DNA of 64,000 nucleotides from contig MU001672.1 of assembly GCA_010093515.1 (NCBI GenBank), forward strand, positions 62,001 through 126,000, given 5' to 3'. Both the position numbers and the translations under genes were made by a program. The notes under the pieces were generated by a model, which was given only the letters and a program-made list of their open reading frames with translations, ran no database searches and had not been told where the DNA came from. The DNA comes from Lineolata rhizophorae (lineage: Eukaryota > Ascomycota > Dothideomycetes > Lineolatales > Lineolataceae). Below, piece after piece: positions 34,586 to 46,044 of the stretch. The first letter of the stretch is position 1, and each line of letters begins with the position of its first letter.

Positions 34586-37427
34586 AAAAGCAGGGGACTG
34601 CGACTACTTGCGAATAGGCTAAGAAGTGCGAACAAGAGCACTGCTTTAAGGAAAGGCAAGTATACCAGCGTTGCTTGGGCGCGTATATAACGGAGAAGGG
34701 ACGAAATAGACAAGATGTTGCTGACTTCTGGGAGTGTGACATGGCGAAGGCTCTACTTTTTATAGCCGTTTGAGGGCCTGAGGGGGGGTTATTGTCTGGT
34801 GTACAATGTAAAGAAGACTGTGGGATATCCCGAATTAGTCGCGCAACTTTTCTTGATTGAAATTGGATCACTTACTGTGGACTTGCAGAATCTGAAGAAC
34901 CCATCATGGAACTACAGGATACACCGGCGAGACCCCTAAGAACGGGAAGGACGACATAGTTCATCAACGTAACGCTGTTACGGAGACTGGAACAAAACCG
35001 CCGAGCGGGACACCTGGAATCAGACACCACATCGCGGGAGGAGCTTGGTGAGCGGCAGTATTGCTCTAGTCAATAATATGTAAATAGTTTCATCACGCAA
35101 CCATCGCGTAGCGAGAATGTAGGATGAGAGTGTCAGAGACAACGGCATTGTCGACATTTGTAAAAGTGATAATAACAGTTGCAAGGTTGATCAAACTCGG
35201 TTGACATTGTCCGCGATGGACAATGCCGTTCAGTCTAACATTCTTGCTTGAAGTGCCGGGTAAACCGTCAACAGAGCAGACTTGAAACCAAATGGAGGAG
35301 TTCTCAACAGTGACTACTCGGGAGAGGACATTCCGGCAAGCAGAGGGCCACCAATGGCCCGAGTCAATGTATGAATGTGACCACGGAATTTGAGACGGCC
35401 CGAAGGCATCTCTGCGGCTGGCGGCAAAATAGAAATTCTCGAGAGAGTGGAGACGGATGCCGGGCATCCTTCTAGAATCCCAAGCGGCGGGGAGCAAAGG
35501 CCACCTACGCATCATCGCATGGCGAAAAAGGAACTTACGATGAAGGCTAACACACGGGCATCAATCCCTGGCGTTCATTTTGCTTATTCTTGCCACCAGG
35601 CATACGGATTACGCCCTCATCCCGCCATCTTCGACTCCGAGAACCGGAAAATCACTCTTAACGGACTTAGTCGCAGGTCATCGAACAGTCGTAAAGACGA
35701 CACGTGCACAATGAACTTTCGACGAGGCGTCTCTTAGTACAAAAGTGCTCCCTTGGCGGCCAAGCTCGCCCTGCTGACGCCCAAGAGCGGTAGTTTCTCC
35801 CAAGAGGGCAGCCAAGGTGTCGAGGCGACATCCTGGACGGCTGACCGCGCTGGCTTTGCGAAAGCGGCTAGACTGAGACGAGAAGGTCGTCGAGCAGGTC
35901 GCCGCCGTCGTGTGGTGATGAGATGCTGGCGTCTTCCAATCGCGTTGATTCCGCAGACGAGTGGGAACGTGATAGCCTAACCACATGCGCACGCCCCTAA
36001 AACCGCCCAAAGATCGCGAATATGCCGAGTTCCAAAAAGAAACGCCAGTAAATGGCACCTATACTGGAGTGACAAATCGAGCAGTGAGCCTCGAGCATGG
36101 CTCTCACATCGTTCCTAGCGCGGCTTTCAGATCGATTTCACGCAGCGCAAATGGTAACAGCAGTGGCGGTTTCAGGGCCGTCTGAGTGCTCGTTGGGGCA
36201 ATGGATTTGGTTTGCTAGAGCTGCATTGGGGAACCAAATCCTGGAACAACCGGGAGTCGTGATGTGCTAGGAGCGAGGATCCCCAGCAAAAGGCACTTTG
36301 GGCAAGGCAGACTGGACCGGGATAGCGGTAACGCACGACTGACTGGGCAACCAGGGTCTAGGCTGGGGCCTCGCAAATTCCGGCAGACTATAGGTTACCA
36401 ATGGGCTTCGACAATACATGATGGCAACCAGGAGCCGCCAGTTGGGATACGTGATGATGTCTCTGCATTGCTTCGCGACGTACATGAACAGCGGCGAGGA
36501 ACCAATAGGGTGATTGCATGAGCTATGTAGGTGGTTCGCGTCGAGGCGGAAACTAATCCTGCGTGGCGGAGGCGGCAGCCCACCTGTGCGGCTGGTGTCG
36601 ACTTCATCATATGACGGATATTGTTGTCGTGCAGCAACAAAAGAGGCAGGCGATATGAAGGTACGATGGGAGAGGCCACGGCCGACCAGCATGATGGCGG
36701 AGCGGCTGACTCCAGAGCAAAGGAGGCTCCAAAGCACGAGGTCCCTATGGAGGTGATTATTGGACGGACCTGGTAGCCGTTTTAAATGTCCCGACTGCTC
36801 CGATTGAGATACGAGATAGCGAGACCGCAAACGCCGCGATCTGGAGACCTGGACGCCAAAAAAAACTCTCGAGGCTCCCGAGCTAACCACGCGCTGGGGA
36901 GAGAGGGGCGGGTGTGAATGCCCGCCCGACGCCGGGTCCCAGCAGATCTTAGTCAAACAGACTTTGACATGGAGGAGAGGGCGAATCACAGCCCGGCAGA
37001 GACACAGCGACAGGACCCGGCCGTCGGCCGCTGCCTCCGTCGAATGTTCGGTGCAGCAGTCGACTGCTCCGCCAAGACCGTCGTTCCCGGTCCGCCCAGA
37101 GTCTTGGCAGACCGCCCGAAGCCTGGGCAAGGCTTTCCTACCCACCCCGGGGCTGCGATGCTAAAGAGCCCCAGCCAACCAGCGTGCGCCGCCAGAGAAC
37201 ATGGCCCGCTTAGCGTTTGGATCGTTTTGTTTCCCTCTCGTCCTGACTTCATCTTTCTTCGAGTCCCGATGACAGCGAGTTCAGATTGGGCGACGCGTCG
37301 AGCTCGAGCAGCAGGCAAACGACCGAGCGGAGCGAATGCGAACTATGCCGTAGCGGGTATGGCTCGTTCGCGGCCCTGCCTCGCACAATGGCGCTAGGTT
37401 GACGGCATTTCGTTCTAGCCCTTGGCC

Positions 37428-37451
37428 GACGACGACGACGACGACGACGAC
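37428..37451. repeat. (GAC)8 microsatellite
   Basis: Eight perfect GAC units in non-coding DNA upstream of the phosphate symporter gene. Confidence 0.9.
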
Positions 37452-38533
37452 ATGTGGTAAATGTCGAAGAGAATTTTGCAGTTAGGTCCCGTAGAAACCT
37501 TGACGAGAAGCCGCGTATCGGATCCCCTTACCTAGGTAAACGTCTGGAAAATTCTGCAGCCGAGGGCAAAGCTTTGGTCAAGGCTGACTTCCGGCCGACA
37601 TGAGCTCTGGATATGCATGGTACTACCTGGCACGCAGAGTACCACGAAGCACCCCGGCTGTCGCGGCCCGCCAGCTAGATGCACGCCATGGGAGGCAGGC
37701 TAGTCTGTGCCTTCGGCCTATCCGGAGCCGGGGCTCTTGTACGTTATGCTCCCGAGATGCTGGAAGCAGCATGGACCGGGCGGCGGCGAGCGCGGCGGCG
37801 AAGGGCCTTGGCAGCACCAAGCGGTTGCAGCGCAGTACGAGCACCAGGTACGGCCGCCGTTCGCGCAGGCGAGATTCGAAGAAACGAGCGAGTCGAACCA
37901 GAGTGGAGAGCGCGCGCACAACCGCGGATTGCGTGCCTGCCCGGCCGGCGCGCATTTCGCGCCATCCCACGCCGGCGGGAGCGGGACGGCCGCCTAGCAT
38001 GCCCAATGCGGCCTAGCCGGTGGCGCGGCAGGCGCCCGGGGGCGGGGGAGGTCGAGCCCTTGGCGGGCTTGGCGGCCGGGCGTGGCCAACCGGACGGCGC
38101 GAGTGCGCGCCAAGCCCGGGCCTTGGCGGCGCACGCCGCCTCCCCCGATCCCCGCCCGCCGACGCGTTGCTTCGTCGCCGACGGGCGGCGCGGCTGAAGT
38201 CATGGAGCGTGGGCGGCCGCGGCCTGCCCCGGGCCTGCGGTGCCACAGCCCGAGACCACGTTCTCCAACGGCCGGCTGTGAGTGGCCCGCCCTCCCGCTC
38301 CAGGCCTGCCCGTTTGGGCCCGCCTCCCATGGCGCTCCTCCGCCATGATGCGCCCTGGACCCGCCCCGCCAGGCCCGCCGTCACCCTACGCGACCCTTCA
38401 CTTCCCACATAAAGCCCCCGGCGTCCAATATGTCTTCGTTCGAGCGTCAATCGCCCAGCCCAGCGACCGCAGCATCGCCTCGTCGTCTCCGTCCCCGCCG
38501 CCTTGCCATTGCCTCTGCTTTCCCAGCGCCAAG

Positions 38534-40273
38534 ATGGCCGTCCTCGAGACGTACGACTGGATCATTGCCCTGATCACCATTGCCTTCTGCGGCAGCGCCT
38601 TCGGTAACGGCGCCAACGATGTCGCCAACTCGTACGCGACCTCGGTGGCCGCCCGGACCCTGACGCTGCCCCAGGTCGGCGTCCTCGCCGCCTGCACCGA
38701 GTTCATCGGCGCCGTCGCCCTGGGCTCCCGCGTCACGGGCACCATCAAGAACAACATCATCGACCTGGAGCACTTCGAACAGCAACCCTCGACCCTCATC
38801 CTGACCATGGGCTGCGCCGAGTTCGGCAGCGCCTTCTGGCTCCTCACTGCCACCTCCCTCGGCTTCCCCGTCTCCACCACCCAGACCATTGTCGGCGCCC
38901 TCGTCGGCGCCGGCATCGCCTCCCGGGCCGACGTCAGTTGGGAATGGAAGAAGGGGTCCGTTTCTCAGGTGGCCGCCTCCTGGGGCATCGCGCCCTGCAT
39001 CGCCGCCGGCTTCTCGGCCGTCCTGTTCGGCACTATCAAGTACTCGGTTCTCAATCGCGCGGACCCCTTCAAGTGGGCCATGCGTCTTATCCCGCTCTAC
39101 CTCGCCTTCACCGCCGGCGTGCTGGCCCTCTTCATCGTCATCGAGGCGCCCACGGCCGACTCGCTCGAGGACTTCGGTGCCGGCAAGGCCACCGGCATCA
39201 TCCTAGGCGTATTTGCCGCCATGCTCGTCGTGGCCTACGTCTTCTTCCTCCCGTACTTCTACCGCCGTCTCGTCAAGGAGGATACTCGCGTCCGCGTGTG
39301 GCACGTGCCTCTCGGCCCTCTGCTCTGGAGGGAAAACCCCCCTCTGTACTTCCCCTCCCACGAGAACTACATCGTTAGGGATTACTACTCCAGCCAGAGC
39401 ATCGCCCAGGCGCAGGGCGTCGGGCACGTGGCCGACAACAACGGCAGCGAGAGCCCCGACCTCATCGGCAAGAAGGACAACGGCGAAGTGGGGGTGCCGG
39501 CGGACAACGGCGCCGCCGAAAAGGGTCCGATGGGAGCAGACCAGCACCGGCCCGGCGGAGCGTCGTACAAGGTCGAGGTGATCCCGCCGGAGCCGCGCGA
39601 GCGCTTCCTTGGCCCCGTCAAGCACCTGCCGCTGTACCACCCGAAGAAGATCTTCGGCTTCATCAAGTACATCCTGCTGCGCGGCGTGACCAAGGACTGC
39701 GTCAACTTCTCCAACGACAACATCAGCAAGGCGCACGCGCGGGCCATCGTTTACGACAACAAGGTGGAGCATCTGTGGACGTACGCGCAGGTAGCGTCGG
39801 CCATCATGATGTCCATCGCGCACGGGTCCAACGACGTGGCCAACGCGGTCGGGCCCTGGGTCGCCGCCTACAACACGTGGCTCACGGGCGAGATCAACGA
39901 GGACTCGGACACGCCCGTGTGGTTCCTGGTGGTGGCGGGCCTGCTGCTCGGCCTCGGCTTCTGGTTCTTCGGCTACCACATCATCCGCGCCCTCGGCAAC
40001 CGCATCACGCGCATGTCGCCCACGCGCGGCTTCTCCATGGAGCTCGGCGCCGCCATCACGGTCCTGCTCGCGTCGCGCCTCGCCCTGCCCGTCTCCACCA
40101 CCCAGTGCCTCACCGGCGCCACCGTCGGCGTCGCCCTCATGAACTACGACCTCGGCGCCGTCAATTGGCGCCAGATCCTCAAGATCTTCTGCGGATGGGT
40201 GCTCACGCTGCCGAGCGCAGGGCTCATCTCGGGGCTGCTGCTGGGCATGGCGCTGAACACGCCGCACTTCTAA
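38534..40273 (+). CDS. PHO89: PiT-family sodium/phosphate symporter (Pho89 / PHO-4)
   Basis: A single exon of 579 aa from ATG 38534 (MAVLETYDW). This high-affinity plasma-membrane phosphate importer is induced under phosphate starvation in yeast (PHO89) and Neurospora (pho-4). Both copies of the PiT signature are present, one per inverted half: GNGANDVANS near residue 25 and HGSNDVANAVGP near residue 435. The paired motifs PVSTTQTIVGA and PVSTTQCLTGA also repeat. About ten to twelve hydrophobic helices flank a central cytosolic loop (residues ~265-415) rich in charged and polar residues. The chosen start gives the usual short N-terminus; an upstream in-frame ATG at 38282 would add 84 proline-rich residues unlike the family. 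A CACGTT element at 38257-38262 resembles the Pho4/NUC-1 E-box core CACGTG, but this is weak evidence of regulation. Confidence 0.95.
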   Translation: MAVLETYDWIIALITIAFCGSAFGNGANDVANSYATSVAARTLTLPQVGVLAACTEFIGAVALGSRVTGTIKNNIIDLEHFEQQPSTLILTMGCAEFGSAFWLLTATSLGFPVSTTQTIVGALVGAGIASRADVSWEWKKGSVSQVAASWGIAPCIAAGFSAVLFGTIKYSVLNRADPFKWAMRLIPLYLAFTAGVLALFIVIEAPTADSLEDFGAGKATGIILGVFAAMLVVAYVFFLPYFYRRLVKEDTRVRVWHVPLGPLLWRENPPLYFPSHENYIVRDYYSSQSIAQAQGVGHVADNNGSESPDLIGKKDNGEVGVPADNGAAEKGPMGADQHRPGGASYKVEVIPPEPRERFLGPVKHLPLYHPKKIFGFIKYILLRGVTKDCVNFSNDNISKAHARAIVYDNKVEHLWTYAQVASAIMMSIAHGSNDVANAVGPWVAAYNTWLTGEINEDSDTPVWFLVVAGLLLGLGFWFFGYHIIRALGNRITRMSPTRGFSMELGAAITVLLASRLALPVSTTQCLTGATVGVALMNYDLGAVNWRQILKIFCGWVLTLPSAGLISGLLLGMALNTPHF

Positions 40274-42264
40274 GCTGGTTTTTCTTGTTGCTGTGTCTCT
40301 CGAACCCCTTCTCAATCTCAACCCTCTCATCCTTGGTTTCTGATTCCTGTCTGTAGAAGCGACATTTTTCTCTTTTGCATGGTAGGGTTGGTTGTGAGGA
40401 AATCTACCGGGGTCTCTTACGGAATGTTTTCGGTGATCATCTTATACCTTTCTTGTGTCAAACGTGTAGTTTCAATACGAATGTCCATAGACGGATTCTT
40501 CCATGGAAACTATGGGTTAATACACTTCTTCTTTTGCCATTTGCTAGCTATATACCCATCTGACAGGGCTAGCGAATATAGATTGATGTCTCAACAAAGT
40601 CCATTTGTTGCCGTGTTCGTGAAGTTGACTTTGCTGCGGTTTGAGGCGTTGATTTCCGCTGGCTATGTCAAGCGCACGATGCGATGTCGTCGGGAAGGAA
40701 ACTTTTAGTGCATCTCGCGAGGCTTGGCTTAGCTAGATAGCCGCCAATGAAAATCTTTCGCTGGCTTTGCTCGGCATTAGTCACATAAACTGGACCCTCA
40801 TGTGCGAGAAGCTCTGATATTTTGGTTGAGCGAAAACTTTGCTTCAGAGTCTTCTCAACTTAATGACTGATAAAATTTGAATGCGTGCAGTCTTCGGTTG
40901 TAATTACGTCATGGCCTTAGGCGACATGCCAGAGGTGTTCTAGTGTGCTGAGCCGGAGAAAGACTCTCAAAGTGAGATGAGTGAATTATTGGCGTTTCGG
41001 TAACAGCAAAATCCTTTACTCGCGTTTCAATAGTAGCAAAATTCATCGAGGTGTTACTATTCGGTGTTGAAATCTACATGTGAAACATGGTGGCAAAAGA
41101 TGGTCAGCTTACTGTCTAAGTAGAGTCCAAGTCTGTTTGAGCCTGGCCGTCACAGACTAATTCCCTGCATCATTTCTTGATGTGCTCTGGAGACTAGCTA
41201 AATCTTGACAAGGTTACAGGCGCAAGCACTTTCGATGGCAGGTTTTGGACAAAGCGTGTCGACTGTAACTTATTTTGTCCTTGATAACTGGTTTCCGCAG
41301 TTCAAACCCAATAAATGAGAGGATTGGGGAGCGTGCTGATACCGTTGTAAAGGTTCCCAGCTTCTGTGATTGCAATCCTTCAACCATAGTGGTTGCGCGG
41401 AAATCCTTCTGGATCGAGACACGAAGAGTAAGTTCACCCAAATAAGCTTCTTTGGCTGCGACTTGCTTTGACTGACTTCTATCAATAAGCGCTAAATGAG
41501 TAGAGCAGATACTATTGGTTTCAATCTGATAATCTTGATTGGAATGCTACTAGGCAAGTCATCCAAGCTTGAACCATCTAACATGTGTCAAACTCAACTT
41601 CTACTAGTGGAGCATGCTTTTTTCCCTTTTATATTCTACCCTCTTTCCGCACTTCGCACAATTCTGGATACAACTAGTTGGAATTATTTTAACGAGCGCA
41701 TAGCTTTGCACTAGGGTGTTGGCACTCCTTAATGTAGGTGGAGTGGACAGGGGAGAGACAAAGGTAAGTGAAGTGAAACGGGAAGCTATGGAAGTGCTAT
41801 TTGAAAAATTTGCTAGAAATGCATACCTATATGCACGCAAATTGGGGCTTTTTGTTTATTTGCTTTGTGCGCTTTTTAAGATGCTTTTGCGCCGGTGGCT
41901 TGTGGCGATGGCAACTTCGCTTGATTGGTCGCTCTTCTTCAGTATATCAAGCAGTACGTAGTAGACACAACATCGTGTCGCAGCTAGGAAAACATTTGCA
42001 AAATCCTAATGTGTAGATCAGGGTGAGCTACTAAAAGTTCTAGCCTAGTGAGGCCGAGCTTCCTTTAGTACCTAGTTCATCTATTTCTAATTAAATACGT
42101 TCTGGTCGTTTACTTGAAAGAGTGATTGACGCAACACAAGACAGAGACTCCGCAACCGCCTTCTCCACGTCAAGGACGCAACAACCCGATGTAGGAAAAT
42201 GAAAGAAGCAATCCTGGACGACAAAATACTATTCACACGATCGCAATGACCCACACTTTCCGCC
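40274..42264. other. spacer, AT-richer, no gene seen
   Basis: This segment follows the symporter 3' end. Only short open frames without motifs occur (the longest about 80 codons). A 30-bp imperfect direct repeat lies at 40992-41051. It could contain decayed mobile DNA but no family is recognisable. Confidence 0.5.
40992..41051. repeat. 2 x 30-bp imperfect direct repeat
   Basis: Two adjacent 30-bp copies, both opening GCGTTTC and sharing AGCAAAAT. Many of the differences are G/A or C/T transitions. Confidence 0.6.
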
Positions 42265-42762
42265 CTAAACTTTGCAGACAGCCTCGATATTGTTGCCAGT
42301 CGGGTCCCGGACAAACGCCGCATAATAGTTCGGCGCATACTGCTCCCTAATCCCCGGCTCTCCATTATCCTTCGCGCCCTTTTCCAACGCGATCCTATAA
42401 AACTCCTCCACGGCCTTCTTATCTGCTCAGACCCCATCGTATCAGCCCAATCCCCCAAGATCAACTGCCTCAGCGCCCCCCCCCCCCCCCTCTGCGCCAT
42501 CTCGAACCGACAACCGTGGAGAAATGAAAATTCACAACTCACCGCCGGCCCTAAAGGCAAAATGCAACCCCTTGGCAACCCGCGACCCGTCCTCGTTCTT
42601 GACCAGCCACCAATCGCGCTCGGAGCTCGTGCCGAGGCAGACGGCGCGGCCGGGGAACTCCATCATCTTGGAGTAGCCCAGGGGCGCGAGAACCGCCTCG
42701 AAGAAAGCGACCATGTCGTCGAACTGGGCGGCGGGGATGGGGAGGCCGGCGTGCTCGATCAT
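42265..42762 (-). CDS. VOC-superfamily (glyoxalase-fold) small protein
   Basis: Two exons, 42762-42543 and 42422-42265, phase 1, 125 aa. The 120-nt intron has donor GTGAGT and acceptor AGCAG. The protein is a single vicinal-oxygen-chelate module of the usual length: an N-terminal strand-helix IEHAGLPIP..FDDMVAFFEAVLAPLGYS, a middle strand WWLVKNEDG, a helix DKKAVEEFYRIALEKG and the C-terminal strand pair YYAAFVRDPTGNNIEAVCK. VOC enzymes bind a metal through His/Glu residues. The N-terminal His4 and C-terminal Glu of NNIEAV sit at the expected metal-ligand positions. Members include glyoxalases, dioxygenases and resistance proteins, so the substrate cannot be told. A TATAAATA box lies 183 bp upstream. 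The intron contains a 15-nt poly-C run on the plus strand. Confidence 0.88.
42476..42490. repeat. poly-C run (15 nt) inside the VOC gene intron
   Basis: Fifteen C on the plus strand, hence a G15 run in the VOC pre-mRNA intron between the donor and the branch region. Confidence 0.9.
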
Positions 42763-42944
42763 GTTTGCGTTAGGCGGGGAGAGTTGGCTTAAGAATGGTC
42801 AAGTAGAGGAGATAATTGGAGCGCAGGTGGGAGACGAGCGAGAATGGACGGGTGGGTGACGAACAGCCTAGTTCAGTGTAGAGCGGAGTATCTCGAGACT
42901 GTCCTCGCTGGTGAGCACACAATCACCGACGCGCCCTACCGCCT

Positions 42945-42952
42945 TATTTATA
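42945..42952 (-). promoter_or_regulatory. TATA box of the VOC gene
   Basis: TATAAATA on the minus strand, 183 bp upstream of the VOC ATG at 42762, at a position typical for fungal core promoters. Confidence 0.55.
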
Positions 42953-43034
42953 CATGCCCCCATCACCATCCCCATCCCTCCAACTCTCCACCAAAGGCCC
43001 CCCAGACCCAACAAGAACCGGTCCAAACCCTTCT

Positions 43035-43063
43035 CTCCCGCTCCCGCTCCCGCTCCCGCTCCC
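43035..43063. repeat. CTCCCG hexamer repeat, ~4.8 copies
   Basis: Four perfect CTCCCG units plus a partial fifth in the upstream region of the VOC gene. Confidence 0.9.
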
Positions 43064-43930
43064 TTTCCCATCCGCCATCCCTCCTCCTGGCCACCGGACA
43101 CTACTCATCCCCGACACCCATCCCCGTCCCACTCACCTCCAACCACGCCCCGATCCGACCGCGACACGAAGCAGCCCGCGTCGCGCCGCGCGTGACTCAC
43201 ACCCGCAACGGGGCGCGCGCGCCCAGCGCACGCGCAGTCGCGTGATTTCGCGTACGCATGTACTACGACGCACGTCGGTCGGAACCCCCCAGGGCGGCCC
43301 GAGGGCCGCCTCCGTGTCCGCTCGGCGCGGGGCGCCGTTTCAGACCGAACACGTACGCGGTGTGTACCGTAGGCACGCGGGCTCGCGGGCGGTTCGCGCG
43401 ACACCGAGGGCTCCGGGGTCGGATTTGTCGGGGGGTTGAAGGGTTTCGTTGCGGCGGAGGCGGAGGCGGGAATGCGCATGGTATGAGTCAACATGAACCC
43501 AGATTGAAGCGACCTTCACTTGCTGAGCGCCCGTGCATTTAACTCACCGTGTCAAGTTCTGGTCGTCTTCACTGTGTCTTAGTGAGGGCAAGTTTGCCGG
43601 GCAAGCGCACGTGATTCGTTTTCCCAATACGGTAATCCGAGGAAGGGAGCGCTGGCTGGCTTGCAAACACCGACCTGCACCTGCTACCGAGGGCGAAAAT
43701 ACGTTGCCGAGCATGCATTTTTGTACCATTGTACGTCGTAAAGTACAGTTAATATCGACATACAATTTTGCCTCGCACCTCAAAACCACAAGACCTGGTG
43801 ATATGTACAATTGAAGCAAACATTCCCTTCACCATCATCCTTCCACCTATAATTAACCTCTTACTGGGCTGGTCAATTTCATTTCATCTTCCATACTCAG
43901 CACCTTTATTTTTTCTTTGCCGGATTTTCC

Positions 43931-43936
43931 TTTATT
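43931..43936 (-). terminator. AATAAA poly(A) signal of the aldehyde dehydrogenase gene
   Basis: AATAAA on the minus strand begins five bases after the stop codon (43944-43942) of the aldehyde dehydrogenase gene. It is unusually close, so a second signal downstream may also be used. Confidence 0.5.
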
Positions 43937-43941
43937 TTTGC

Positions 43942-44773
43942 TTAGAACAGCGCGTCGCCCAGCCGGATGCTGACCGTCTTGGTCTGGCAGTAGTTTTCGA
44001 GCGCCGCCTCGCCCAGCTCGCGGCCGATGCCCGACTCCTTGTAGCCGCCGAAGGGCAGCTGGTGGTGCAGCGTGTTGTACGTGTTGACCCAGACGGTGCC
44101 GGCGCGGAGGGCGTTGGAGACCTCGATGGCCGTGTTGAGGTTGGACGTGTGGACGGCGGCGGCAAGACTGCAAAACCCTTCCAGTCAGCGACCATTTCTA
44201 CCACGCCGAGGAAGGAAGGAGAGAAAAGGGGAGTTAGGCTGTGTGTGAGGGACGTACCCGTAGGTCGTGTTGTTGGCTAACTTGATGACCTCGTCCTTGT
44301 TCTTGAACTTGGAGATGGCGCACACGGGCCCGAAGATCTCCTCCTGCATGATCTTCATGTTCTCCTGCACGTTGGAGAAGATGGTCGGCTCGATGAAGTA
44401 GCCCTTGTCGCCCTTGCGCTTGCCACCAATCTCAATCTTGGCGCCTTCTTCGCGGCCGTGGTTGATGTAGCTGCACGCGCACAAGTTGTCAGCCTCTCTG
44501 GTTCGTCTAATGTTCTATTTGGTTTGGGACAATATACCTCATGATGCGGTCGAACTGGAGCTGCGACACCTGCGGGCCCTGGAACGTGCTGGGACCGAAC
44601 GGGTCGCCGACCTCGTTCTTCTGGGCGCGTTCCTTGAAGCGCTCGAGGAACTTGTCGTAGATGCCTTCCTGGACGTAGATGCGGGAGCCCGCGCAGCAGC
44701 ATTGGCCGTGGTTGAAGTAGATGCCGAAGTTGACCCACGAGATGGCGTTGTCGATGTCGGCGTCATCGAAGAC

Positions 44774-44810
<37 letters not shown>

Positions 44811-45819
44811 TTCTTGAGATTGGAGCCTGCGGCCGCCTTCATGATCTGCCGGCCCACCACGGTGCTGCCGGTGAAGGCCACCTTGTCGATGTCCATGTGC
44901 GAGCTGATGGCCGCGCCGGCGATCTTGCCGAAGCCCGAGATGTTGTTGATGACGCCCGGCGGGAAGCCGGCCTCCTTGATGAAATTGCAGGCGACGAGAG
45001 CCGACAGCGGCGTCTGCTCGGCCGTCTTCATGACGACCGTGTTGCCGGCCGCGATGGCGGGGCCGATCTTCCACGCCCACATCAAGAGCGGAAAGTTCCA
45101 GGGGATGATCTGGCCGCAGACGCCAATCTGTTGAACGGCACGCTTAGTATTTATGCCCAGGGCGGGTGACCATACGCTAGGTGAGCAAAACATACCGGCT
45201 CTTTCTTGGTGTAGTTGAAGGTATCCGGGGCCGTATCGACGACCTTGCCCTCGATCTTGTCGGCCCAGCCACCGTAGTACCGGAGCGTACCGGCGCACAT
45301 GCTGACGTCGACCTTGGACATGGAGATGGCCTTGCCGTTGTCGAGCGACTCAACGGCCGCCAGTAGGTCGACGTTCTTCTCGAAGAGCTGCGCCAGGTTG
45401 ACGAGGAGCTTGCCGCGGTCCTCGGGTGTTACCTTGCGCCAGTCGCCCTCGAAGGCTTTGCGCGCCGCGGCCACCGCGAGATCAACATCCTTCTCCGTCG
45501 CCTCGTGCACGGAGCAGATGACTGTCTCGTCGGAGGGGTTGATCACCTCGAAAGTGCGCCCGTCGACGCCCTTGACCCATTCATTGTTGATGAAGCTGGC
45601 GACACGATGTTAGAGGGTCTGCTTGCAACTGGCGATGGCCACTTAAGAACGGTGTGCGGACGTATGAGCTCATCGCCAATTTGGATAATCCTTCTCCGGA
45701 GGATCCGCTGGCACTGGAGCATGATTTAAGTGAGAAAAGAGGAGAAAAGAGGCAACCTACAGTCCAGTGGGCTGCTGGTACTCGCCCGAGTGGGGCGTCT
45801 TCAATGTCACCGAAGTCAT
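43942..45819 (-). CDS. aldA: NAD(P)-dependent aldehyde dehydrogenase, ALDH1/2-type
   Basis: Five exons: 45819-45761, 45595-45196, 45127-44538, 44470-44258 and 44167-43942, giving 495 aa, the normal length. It oxidises aldehydes, chiefly acetaldehyde, to acids using NAD(P)+; in Aspergillus aldA acts in ethanol use. Landmarks in order: PWNFPLLM with oxyanion-hole Asn164, cofactor-loop FTGSTVVG (~239), TLELGGKSP with general base Glu263, and [12 protein letters not shown] with catalytic Cys297. The C-terminal oligomerisation segment reads [20 protein letters not shown]. There is no cleavable presequence, so a cytosolic form is likely. All four introns (67-165 nt) have GT donors and CAG acceptors with phases that agree. 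A TATA box and GC boxes of the CreA type (GCGGGG) lie upstream, which suggests but does not show carbon catabolite control. Assignment to aldA rather than a paralogue is inferred. Confidence 0.93.
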
Positions 45820-45986
45820 TGTGGCTGTTTAAACGGCCAGGGTATAAGAAGAATCGAAAAGTTGCAAAAGAAAACCAATTAAAAAGCAGGCGTGGGAAGA
45901 CTGAAGGCGAAGGCAAGTCTTTGGTCCGGATCACCTCGGTATGAGCTGGTAGAAGAGGAGGCGGGAGGAGGGGCGGGAAGCAGAGC

Positions 45987-45992
45987 TTTATA
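45987..45992 (-). promoter_or_regulatory. TATA box of the aldehyde dehydrogenase gene
   Basis: TATAAA on the minus strand, 168 bp upstream of ATG 45819. Confidence 0.55.
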
Positions 45993-46007
45993 CACCAATG
46001 CGTCAAC

Positions 46008-46044
46008 CCGCGGCTGTCCGCGGCCGACTGCGCCTGGGCGGGGG
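46008..46044. promoter_or_regulatory. paired CCGCGG and CreA-like sites upstream of the ALDH gene
   Basis: CCGCGG occurs at 46008-46013 and 46018-46023, ten base pairs (one helical turn) apart, which suits dimeric Zn2Cys6 regulators. GCGGGGG at 46038-46044 matches the CreA consensus SYGGRG. Binding is inferred only from sequence. Confidence 0.3.

Larger units (their letters stand above)
29069..38533. other. 9.5-kb gene-poor stretch
   Basis: No supportable gene was found on either strand. Open frames such as 29293-30048 (plus), 35093-35515 (minus) and 36267-37145 (minus) lack family motifs and lack splice partners giving a longer product. Composition shifts from GC-rich flanks to an AT-richer core (about 30.4-36.2 kb) with T- and A-runs at 31215-31251. 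Contents I can name: a tRNA-like relic at 32043-32127, a 25-bp tandem repeat at 34511-34585, a (GAC)8 run at 37428-37451, and the promoter of the phosphate symporter at the right edge. Decayed mobile DNA is possible but I recognise no family. Confidence 0.5.
42763..43941. other. spacer with VOC promoter and ALDH 3' flank
   Basis: No gene is seen. The left part is the promoter of the minus-strand VOC gene (TATA box at 42945-42952, CTCCCG hexamer repeat at 43035-43063). The right end holds the 3' flank of the minus-strand aldehyde dehydrogenase gene. Confidence 0.55.

Noticed and set aside
35093-35515. 140-codon minus-strand frame with protein-like composition
   Set aside because: No upstream exon could be joined in phase and no family is recognised; left as unsupported.
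36267-37145. 292-codon minus-strand frame
   Set aside because: No family motif, no supporting splice context, and composition unlike the real genes here.
38257-38262. CACGTT as a Pho4/NUC-1 site
   Set aside because: A single imperfect hexamer is expected by chance; noted in the symporter entry only as weak evidence.
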